Origin: Methanocorpusculum sp.
GTDB taxonomy: Archaea; Halobacteriota; Methanomicrobia; Methanomicrobiales; Methanocorpusculaceae
DNA: 12,024 nt
Direction of reading: 5' to 3'
NCBI GenBank assembly: GCA_030539595.1
Contig: JAUNXW010000041.1
Location: 1-12,024 of the forward strand
The position numbers and the translations under genes are program-made. This document shows positions 7,082 through 12,024 of this stretch, piece after piece. The notes beneath the pieces were generated by a model. It had not been told where the DNA came from. It worked only from the letters and a program-made list of their open reading frames with translations, and did no database searches. How positions within the stretch are numbered: position 1 is the first letter of the stretch; every line of letters starts with the position of its first letter.

Positions 7082-7087
7082 TTTTTT
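7082..7087 (+). terminator. T-tract after tRNA-Arg
   Basis: Six T residues start nine bases after the tRNA, in the position expected for an archaeal U-tract terminator. Confidence 0.4.
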
Positions 7088-7132
7088 AGGGAAAGTATTA
7101 TATATTTCCACAGCCTAAATTATGTTGAAAGA

Positions 7133-7152
7133 CAGTTTACGGAGGTGAACTG
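7133..7152 (+). other. Small hairpin with GGAG tetraloop in the tRNA downstream spacer
   Basis: CAGTTTAC (7133-7140) and GTGAACTG (7145-7152) form an 8-base-pair stem with one G-T pair around the loop GGAG. The loop and right arm together read GGAGGTGA, a strong Shine-Dalgarno-like string, but no ATG, GTG or TTG codon opens a useful frame just after it. A frame beginning at CTG 7150 stays open to about 7297 and starts Leu-Pro-Arg-Lys-Arg-Asp, so this could be a decayed gene start. It is recorded as structure only. Confidence 0.4.
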
Positions 7153-7277
7153 CCAAGAAAACGTGACATAGCTGCAAGGGTTGTACTAAAAATAAAAAAG
7201 CATCAATCAGGTTTCTGTTTTATATCTATTTCTGCGAATTGTTTTATTCTGTTAAACATCATACATATTAGTATCCG

Positions 7278-8123
7278 ATGTCTCAGGAAGAAGTAGTCAG
7301 CGCATATATTGAATCCGCAAATGCACATTTAGCCAACGCAGAAAAAGCCGCGGCGGAAAACAATACCGAGTGTGCTGTAAGTGAAATAAAATCCGCGGTT
7401 GATGATTTAACCGCTGCGGGATATTCTATTCTAAATGAAATTCCGAAAGAGGATATTGTCAGGCTTGATGGAACTGTCGCGAAATTTTTAAGAAGACTTG
7501 CCGAAGACGCCGACCTTCTGCCGAAAAACTTTGAGCAGATAATAAATGCGATTCCGAATGCCGATAAAATTTTCAAAGACAAACTACAGCAGCCATCAGA
7601 TGAATCTTTGAGTGCGGAAAAAATAGTCGAGACTGTTAAAACCGTTTATGAAAACGAGGCGGAGGCTGAATCATCAGATGAAGATTTCAGTATACTTAAA
7701 ATTATTAAAGACCTCCTTCTTGGAAACAAAAAAATAACCGATACGGTCTTTTCCGAAAACGGTGTCTATGATATTTTTGTAAATACGGCATCTCCGTATC
7801 TTGTAACAGGCGCTGCTTTCATCTCACGCGATGAAGATAAATTCGCTGAGTACGAGGAAAAAATTCCGGAAATTCTTAACGGTCCTATGAGGCATTTATC
7901 AAAACTTCTTTTGAGCCTTCTGACGTCGGCATTTATTTCCGGACTTCTTCTTATCGTAATCAGGCGGATTCTTTCCGGAAAGAAATCTGTTCTTAAAAAT
8001 GCGGAGTTCGGAGTTGACGCAGTTAAACTCACAGTCGCCAATCTGCCTATGCTTATTGAAGGAACAAGGGCTGCGGCGATTGAAATTTCAGAACTCAAAA
8101 AAATTGTTTTTGGGAATAACTAA
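7278..8123 (+). CDS. Uncharacterised protein with helical N-terminus and one membrane helix
   Basis: I do not recognise this 281-residue protein. Residues 1-55 look like an acidic, alanine-rich helical hairpin (IESANAHLANAEKAAAEN, then a second helix ending near AGYSILNEI), reminiscent in outline of TPR- or HEPN-like helical bundles but without a diagnostic motif. A low-complexity acidic linker with many Glu and Ser residues lies at about 123-136. A single strong hydrophobic helix spans about 207-228 (LLLSLLTSAFISGLLLIVI) and is followed by Arg-Arg, which suggests an anchor near the C-terminus. The last 50 residues are again helical. The ATG at 7278 lacks a ribosome-binding site; TATA-like strings lie at 7218-7225 and 7241-7248. 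It is monocistronic and convergent with the gene at 8303. It is probably conserved only in related methanogens, which is an inference. Confidence 0.7.
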   Translation: MSQEEVVSAYIESANAHLANAEKAAAENNTECAVSEIKSAVDDLTAAGYSILNEIPKEDIVRLDGTVAKFLRRLAEDADLLPKNFEQIINAIPNADKIFKDKLQQPSDESLSAEKIVETVKTVYENEAEAESSDEDFSILKIIKDLLLGNKKITDTVFSENGVYDIFVNTASPYLVTGAAFISRDEDKFAEYEEKIPEILNGPMRHLSKLLLSLLTSAFISGLLLIVIRRILSGKKSVLKNAEFGVDAVKLTVANLPMLIEGTRAAAIEISELKKIVFGNN

Positions 8124-8173
8124 ACTATCTTTAATAGGACTTATGCGATTGATTATCATCGGTCAGTAGGGGT

Positions 8174-8218
8174 ATGTCCAACTGTTATTAAATCCGTTGG
8201 ACAAGATTTAGTATAAGT
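8174..8218. repeat. Palindromic dispersed repeat, copy 4 (inverted)
   Basis: Perfect 8-base arms TGTCCAAC (8175-8182) and GTTGGACA (8196-8203) flank a 13-base centre. Read on the minus strand, the element matches copy 1 at about 38 of 45 bases, including the flank ACTTA..CTAAATC outside the palindrome. It is the only copy in this orientation and lies in the spacer between two convergent genes. Confidence 0.8.
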
Positions 8219-8270
8219 TTTCGGTTGAGGTGATACCGTAATTAATGATACCCTCTCCACTGCTTGATAA

Positions 8271-8300
8271 AATATCAGCCATTCTTAACTGATATTATTT
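8271..8300. terminator. Hairpin in the convergent gene spacer, possible bidirectional terminator
   Basis: AATATCAG (8271-8278) and CTGATATT (8289-8296) form a perfect 8-base-pair stem with a 10-base loop, followed by ATTT. It lies just beyond the stop of the minus-strand methyltransferase-like gene, at the converging ends of two transcripts. Termination is inferred from its position; the T-tract is weak. Confidence 0.4.
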
Positions 8301-8302
8301 AC

Positions 8303-9139
8303 TCACCCGAAGCAGACCCACCTATCGTAAATCTCATCTCTCTCGTTTTCAAAAATCTCCAACTCCCTTCCGACATTTGCCGCCCACTCCTTAACCCACA
8401 GAGCCTCCTGATTTGTCGCAACCGTAATCAGCGTCTTTGAAGTAATCCCGGCAAGCTCCTCAACAATAGGCTGCCAGAGATCTTTCGTATACTCATACAT
8501 CTGACCGAACATAATCCCAAGCCCGAAATCAGCATCGGGCATATACGCCGACGCATTTTTTGCATCAATACATGCCGTATCTTTTGGAATAAGCCTCCCC
8601 TGTGCAATCCCGAGAGCAATTAAACCCGCATCGTTATCGTAAGCCAGAACCTCACCGCCCATATTTCTCAAAATTGAAGCCCCTACCCCCGAACCGCAGC
8701 AGGCATCAATACAAACCCCTGAAATCTTCTCGCCGAAATACTCCTGAATCAGGGACTCAACCTTACTCACACGTTCAGCCGTCAAATCGTCGGCTGACGG
8801 AGAAATCTCAGAAACAAGCCTTCTCGAAAAATACTCGCGCAGTGCCGAATCTATATCGGCACGATTCTCCTGATAAATTTCACCGTCAAGCGACTCAAAA
8901 ATCCCAATCTCTTCCGCGGTCGGATTTCTGTGAGACCATGACGTCGCACTCCAGTCAAATCCAGACTCAACCGCAAAAACCACAGGATTTTCATTCTCAT
9001 CAATAAGCATTCTTGCCTCGCGCAGAACCCTTTCGGCATTCTTCAAAATAATCGCAGGCTCGCCGCTGTTAATCAGCGAAGAATAATCCGGCTCAAGAAA
9101 AGTCAGATTCTCAACATCAAGCATAGATTCAATCGTCAT
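8303..9139 (-). CDS. SAM-dependent methyltransferase-fold protein, substrate unknown
   Basis: The C-terminal half of this 278-residue protein is a Rossmann-type methyltransferase: motif I IDACCGSGVGAS (144-155), an acidic end to strand 2 in AYDND (167-171), and a further acidic site in CIDAKNAS (190-197). The usual catalytic NPPY or DPP motif is not obvious: the strand-4 region reads DADFGLGIMFG instead, so the substrate, or even the activity, is uncertain. The N-terminal 110 residues contain a WSATSWSHRNPTAEE segment that I cannot assign. The ATG at 9139 shares one base with the stop of the upstream bactofilin-like gene and follows a good GGGAGGT site (9147-9153) by 7 bases, so the two genes are translationally coupled. 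It is probably a lineage-specific methanogen protein. Confidence 0.75.
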   Translation of the reverse strand: MTIESMLDVENLTFLEPDYSSLINSGEPAIILKNAERVLREARMLIDENENPVVFAVESGFDWSATSWSHRNPTAEEIGIFESLDGEIYQENRADIDSALREYFSRRLVSEISPSADDLTAERVSKVESLIQEYFGEKISGVCIDACCGSGVGASILRNMGGEVLAYDNDAGLIALGIAQGRLIPKDTACIDAKNASAYMPDADFGLGIMFGQMYEYTKDLWQPIVEELAGITSKTLITVATNQEALWVKEWAANVGRELEIFENERDEIYDRWVCFG

Positions 9140-10200
9140 TATTCAGACCTCCCGATAGTCAGACCGTCTTCCGCGCGGATAATTCCCGAAACTCTCGCAT
9201 CTTCATGAAGCCAGACAACAGAACCGGAAACATCTCCGAGAACATCCGCGCCTCTTTCAACTCTCACATTCTTACCCGCAACATCCCCATGAATTGCATC
9301 GCGCGGACCTATCTTTACACGGTCTGTCCCCTGAACACTGCCGAAAACCGTCGTGTCCTTTCTGATTTTAATCGACTTCGCCTTAAGATTTCCGTGAAGA
9401 CGGCTGTTTGCGCCGATTTCCATCGGAGTGTGAACCGAGAAATAACTTAAGTCCATAGAAGTTTTCGGCGGAAGAACAAGCGGAATCGAATTAGCTTCCG
9501 AAACCAAAGCCTCAACACGTTTTTTCGTCTTGTCCTCGCCTTCAATATTTAACATCGTCATAACGTAGAGGAGCAGATACAGAATAACAGGCATCGGATT
9601 TCTTATTGCAATATCGCCGAAAGCCTTGAACTCTTTGTCAATCGTTACGTTGTCGCCTATATCGAGATTTCCGCCGACGGTTAGCTTGCCGTGAATTTTT
9701 ACGCCTTCACCCAGATAAGCGTCGCCGTTGCATATTACTGTGCCGAAAACCTCGCAGAAATTATCAATTCTCAAATCTCCTTCGGCAACGACATCGCCTT
9801 CCATGGTCGAAAGCTCGCAGACAACAACATCGTTTCCGTAAAGACCGAAACCTATGGAACAGTGGTCTCCGACTAAAATATCGTTTTTGGTTTTCAGGAT
9901 TCTCTCCTGAAGCTCGGTTTTATCGGGGAGAACGCAGGTCTTGAAGATATCAGTCGATGAAATAATTGTTGCGGCGGTATCTTCATCGACTTTTGAGAGT
10001 TCTTTTAAGAATTCGCCGCCTGAAGTTATCTCGGTGAACAGCGGTTCAACAGGCTCGATAACTTTTTTGGAGACGTCGGCTCTTTTTTCAAGTGCATCTT
10101 CTTCGGCTGCGAGTTCTTCGCTGTGAAGAAAATTCTCTTTCGTTTCTTCTGCAGGCTCGGCGACTATTATTCTTTTATTCTGCTCTTCCATATTCGCCAT
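9139..10200 (-). CDS. Bactofilin-like / polymer-forming beta-solenoid protein
   Basis: The 353-residue product has two stretches of short glycine-punctuated beta repeats typical of bactofilins and related left- or right-handed beta-solenoids: about 105-200 (GDHCSIGFGLYG, MEGDVVAEGDLRI, GVKIHGKLTVGGNLDIGDN) and about 258-350 (IGANSRLHGNLKAKSIKI, DAIHGDVAGKNVRVERGADVLGDVSGSV). Between them lies a hydrophobic segment at 203-217 (MPVILYLLLYVMTML), followed by a charged stretch. The first 100 residues are acidic, helical and probably disordered. Such proteins usually polymerise into membrane-linked scaffolds; that role here is inferred from fold. The start at ATG 10200 lacks a clear ribosome-binding site; ATG 10191 is an alternative. 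The gene begins 13 bases after apgM ends and overlaps the next gene by one base. An unrelated acyltransferase-like hexapeptide-repeat enzyme is less likely, since no catalytic domain is visible. Confidence 0.72.
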   Translation of the reverse strand: MANMEEQNKRIIVAEPAEETKENFLHSEELAAEEDALEKRADVSKKVIEPVEPLFTEITSGGEFLKELSKVDEDTAATIISSTDIFKTCVLPDKTELQERILKTKNDILVGDHCSIGFGLYGNDVVVCELSTMEGDVVAEGDLRIDNFCEVFGTVICNGDAYLGEGVKIHGKLTVGGNLDIGDNVTIDKEFKAFGDIAIRNPMPVILYLLLYVMTMLNIEGEDKTKKRVEALVSEANSIPLVLPPKTSMDLSYFSVHTPMEIGANSRLHGNLKAKSIKIRKDTTVFGSVQGTDRVKIGPRDAIHGDVAGKNVRVERGADVLGDVSGSVVWLHEDARVSGIIRAEDGLTIGRSE

Positions 10201-10213
10201 TAATATTATTTCG

Positions 10214-11434
10214 TTATGCCCCGTACTTATGGGTTTTGTCGATTAGGTCAAGCATTATGGGCATAAGTGAGCCGCCGCAGATTCTGCACATTGCACCTTT
10301 GGCGCAGGAAATCTCGTCATATGCAGAAACGCCGTCAGTTCTGACGCCGTCTCCGTGTAAAATCAGCGGCACGGGGTCTGCGCTGTGTTCTTTTATTGTG
10401 CAGGGGGTTGAGTGATCTCCGCAGACGGCAATTAAAAGACCGTCAATGCCGAAGAACGGCAGAATTGCGGCGTCGATTTTTTCAAGGAAGTCTTTTTTTG
10501 CTTCCGCTTTTCCGTCGTGTCCGTATTCGTCGGCGTTTTTGATGTTGAAGAGGACGAAATCCTTTTTGGCAAGTTCGCCGATTACAAGTTTTACCTGTTC
10601 TTCAAGCGGTGTTGTAGGTAGAACGGGGATTTTTTCAAGACCTACGGATGTGCCGATTCCTGAAATTAACGCAGCTGCGGCAACAACCGAGCCCGAGAGT
10701 TCATGTTTTTCTTCAAATGGTTCATAGATACCCATTTCTCCCGCGCCGCGTATTAATACTGCGTTTGCGGGGAGTTTGCCTTCTTTTGCGCGCTTTAGGT
10801 TGACGGGATGGTTTTTCAAAATTTCTTCTGCCTGACGAGTGAATTCGTTGCAGACTTTTGCGGTGAATTCAGCTTCGGCAGAGCTGTCTTCTGCGATGAT
10901 TGTTTTTTGGGCAGCTCCTGTTTTTTTCGGGTCGTTTGTAGAGACAGCAGCAGATAGCCCTTTGCCTTTGAGCGCAAGTGCGGCTCTGTGTCCTGTTCCC
11001 GGGGCAAATTCTATTTCGACACCGTATTTTGATAAGTCGACGCCGTTTTTGACGGCGGCGGTTATTTCTGTTGTGTCGCTGATTCTTCCGGCTCTGCGGT
11101 CGGTTATTATTCCTTTGTCGTCTATTGTTGCATAGTTTGCGCGAAATCCTATCATGCCGGGGAGCATTTTGATTCCACAGCCAGCGGCTTCGAGAGGTCC
11201 GCGTCCTGTGTAGTATTTTTGCGGAGGGTATCCGAGCAGACTTAGGTGGGATGTGTCAGAGCCGGCACGAATTCCTGCAGAGATGGGATCCATTATTCCG
11301 CAGATGCCTTCGGATGCGAGTTTGTCGAGGTTGGGGATTTTTGCCGCCTGAAGAGGTGTTTTGCCGCCGAGACATTCGCACGGTCTGTCGCCGACGCCGT
11401 CAATTATTAGGAGAAGTATTTTTGATGCTGTCAT
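10214..11434 (-). CDS. apgM: 2,3-bisphosphoglycerate-independent phosphoglycerate mutase, archaeal type
   Basis: This enzyme interconverts 3- and 2-phosphoglycerate in glycolysis and gluconeogenesis. The 406 residues match the archaeal ApgM branch of the alkaline phosphatase superfamily. Metal and catalytic signatures are LLLIIDGVGDRP (Asp12 as a metal ligand), GSDTSHLSLLGYPP (Ser59 as the likely phosphorylated serine), YYTGRGPLEA, FRANYAT, a late NADEYGHDGK segment (about 301-310) and AVCGDHSTPC (about 337-346), which provide the remaining metal ligands. It is the first gene of a leftward group with the bactofilin-like and methyltransferase-like genes. The ATG at 11434 has no ribosome-binding site and sits about 26 bases from an A/T-rich TTATTTAG box, so the message is probably leaderless. 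All key residues appear intact. Confidence 0.94.
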   Translation of the reverse strand: MTASKILLLIIDGVGDRPCECLGGKTPLQAAKIPNLDKLASEGICGIMDPISAGIRAGSDTSHLSLLGYPPQKYYTGRGPLEAAGCGIKMLPGMIGFRANYATIDDKGIITDRRAGRISDTTEITAAVKNGVDLSKYGVEIEFAPGTGHRAALALKGKGLSAAVSTNDPKKTGAAQKTIIAEDSSAEAEFTAKVCNEFTRQAEEILKNHPVNLKRAKEGKLPANAVLIRGAGEMGIYEPFEEKHELSGSVVAAAALISGIGTSVGLEKIPVLPTTPLEEQVKLVIGELAKKDFVLFNIKNADEYGHDGKAEAKKDFLEKIDAAILPFFGIDGLLIAVCGDHSTPCTIKEHSADPVPLILHGDGVRTDGVSAYDEISCAKGAMCRICGGSLMPIMLDLIDKTHKYGA

Positions 11435-11459
11435 TATATTATATTGTGCGGTTTTAGGC

Positions 11460-11469
11460 TAAATAATAA
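11460..11469 (-). promoter_or_regulatory. TATA-like box of apgM
   Basis: The minus strand reads TTATTATTTA at this position, about 26-34 bases before the apgM ATG at 11434. Together with the missing ribosome-binding site this suggests a leaderless mRNA. A second A/T-rich string directly before the ATG is too close to act as TATA. Confidence 0.35.
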
Positions 11470-11473
11470 TTCA

Positions 11474-11612
11474 GGTTGATGTTCGATATTTTTGCGGGGA
11501 TCTATTACAGTACTTCGCTATTTTTATTATTATAAAACGATGAGTGTAGCGAAGCCCCAAGTTAGTCGATACAAATTCAACCAATAAAAAATAGCGAAGT
11601 TCATCTTTTTTT
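11474..11612. other. Structured intergenic element with competing inverted repeats and a T7 tract
   Basis: The 373-base gap between apgM and the right-edge gene contains this element. A nested fold pairs GGTTGA (11474-11479) with TCAACC (11577-11582), TGT and TCGA just inside with ACA and TCGA, GGGG (11496-11499) with CCCC (11555-11558), and CTTCGCTA (11513-11520) with TAGCGAAG (11547-11554). Alternatively ACTTCGCTATTTTT (11512-11525) pairs perfectly over 14 bases with the arm at 11587-11600, which is followed by seven T (11606-11612). The two folds exclude each other. It could be a small mobile-element relic, a structured RNA or a regulatory leader; no open reading frame of note occupies it. 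The rest of the gap (11613-11760) is A/T-rich with nothing recognisable except an isolated CAGGAGG at about 11735-11741. Confidence 0.5.
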
Positions 11613-11763
11613 CCCTTGGAAAAGTCACCCCGTTCATTTTTACAAAATTATCAACCCGCTGTTTTTCATCAAAATTTAAACATCATTCTGCACCTTATTT
11701 AAGATTCCGACAAAAATAAACGGCATTATCGCTCAGGAGGCATTAACGCGCCGCGCGGTTGGG

Positions 11764-11773
11764 GGTTTATAAC
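11764..11773 (+). promoter_or_regulatory. TATA box of the right-edge gene
   Basis: GGTTTATAAC, preceded by a G-run, is centred about 27-30 bases before GTG 11799 and about 38 before ATG 11808. A leaderless GTG start or a 10-15 base leader to the ATG would both fit. It is a good match to an archaeal TATA element. Confidence 0.5.
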
Positions 11774-11807
11774 ATCATCCGTCTAAACTATCATAGACGT
11801 GACAGAA

Positions 11808-12024
11808 ATGACAGATACAACTTCCCCTCAATCCCTTGCAGAAACCAAAATAAAACACAGCGGATACAATGTAGAACCCGTTCAACTCTACTACACTCTC
11901 AACTCACGCCATGCAAGAGTCACAATAAGACCTGACAAAGCAGGCAGACTTATAAAAGAAAAAACTGCCGTGCTTCTCAGGGACTATATAGACCACAACG
12001 GCAACATCCTCTGCATAAAAAATG
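11808..12024 (+). CDS. Unrecognised protein, N-terminal part only (runs off the window)
   Basis: A frame opens at ATG 11808 (or GTG 11799, three codons upstream, in frame) and remains open to the window end, giving at least 72 residues. It starts Met-Thr-Asp-Thr-Thr-Ser-Pro-Gln and continues with a soluble, mixed-charge sequence that includes YNVEPVQLYYTLNSRHARV and DKAGRLIKEKTAVLLRDYID. There is no signal peptide or membrane segment so far, and I do not recognise the family. Codon use (many C-ending codons and ATA for Ile) resembles that of nifB and hisS in this window, and a good TATA box precedes it, so it is probably a real expressed gene. It diverges from apgM across the structured spacer. 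Confidence 0.7.
   Translation, partial: MTDTTSPQSLAETKIKHSGYNVEPVQLYYTLNSRHARVTIRPDKAGRLIKEKTAVLLRDYIDHNGNILCIKN

Noticed and set aside
8229..8256. Direct repeat GATACC-N9-GATACC in the convergent spacer
   Set aside because: Only six bases long and without associated structure, so chance is a sufficient explanation.
8602..9006. A 134-codon plus-strand frame opposite the methyltransferase-like gene
   Set aside because: The product is rich in Pro, Gln, Ser and Arg, as expected from an antisense shadow, and it lacks a promoter or ribosome-binding site. The minus-strand gene has a clear SAM-binding motif and a coupled start.
11735..11741. CAGGAGG as the ribosome-binding site of a gene near 11745
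   Set aside because: No start codon with an open frame follows at a suitable distance, and the TATA box at 11764-11773 lies downstream of it, so it would not be in the message of the right-edge gene.

Overview
The window looks like chromosomal DNA from a methanogenic euryarchaeon, most likely of the Methanomicrobiales or a close relative. The grounds are an archaeal-type topoisomerase VI (both subunits), a short archaeal NifB, archaeal-type phosphoglycerate mutase (ApgM), a PAC2-family proteasome chaperone, an A/T-rich promoter style with TATA-like boxes about 26 bases ahead of starts, many leaderless-looking genes, and T-tract terminators. The assignment to an order is an inference from gene content, not a measured match.

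Left region (1-1711). A short AlbA_2 (Schlafen-like) gene on the minus strand ends inside a palindromic repeat and is probably a truncated remnant. It is followed by stand-alone nifB on the plus strand. Three copies of the same palindrome family (around 19-51, 508-547 and 1616-1649) punctuate this region, so that the AlbA_2 fragment and nifB each sit between direct copies. A fourth copy, inverted, lies at 8175-8203.

Central operon (1712-6168, plus strand). A small three-helix membrane protein gene, hisS, top6B and top6A are packed with zero or negative spacing: a stop-to-start abutment, a 14-base overlap and an 8-base overlap. This looks like one transcript that makes histidyl-tRNA synthetase and the whole topoisomerase VI heterotetramer. 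A T-tract follows top6A. Next come a leaderless PAC2-family gene whose protein ends in an HbYX-type tail (Met-Tyr-Gly), a tRNA-Arg(TCT), an odd hairpin-bearing spacer, and a 281-residue protein of unknown function with one membrane helix.

Right region (8303-11434, minus strand). Three genes read leftwards in the order apgM, a bactofilin-like beta-solenoid protein, and a SAM-methyltransferase-fold protein. The last two overlap by one base and are probably translationally coupled. The 373-base gap to the right of apgM contains a compact set of mutually exclusive inverted repeats followed by a T7 tract, then a promoter for an unrecognised gene that runs off the right edge.

Most genes are ordinary archaeal housekeeping genes. 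The signals most worth checking are the dispersed palindrome family and its link to the broken AlbA_2 gene, the two-state inverted-repeat structure at 11474-11612, the HbYX-tailed PAC2 protein, and the bactofilin-methyltransferase pair. I see no CRISPR array, rRNA, complete insertion sequence or clear defence system.
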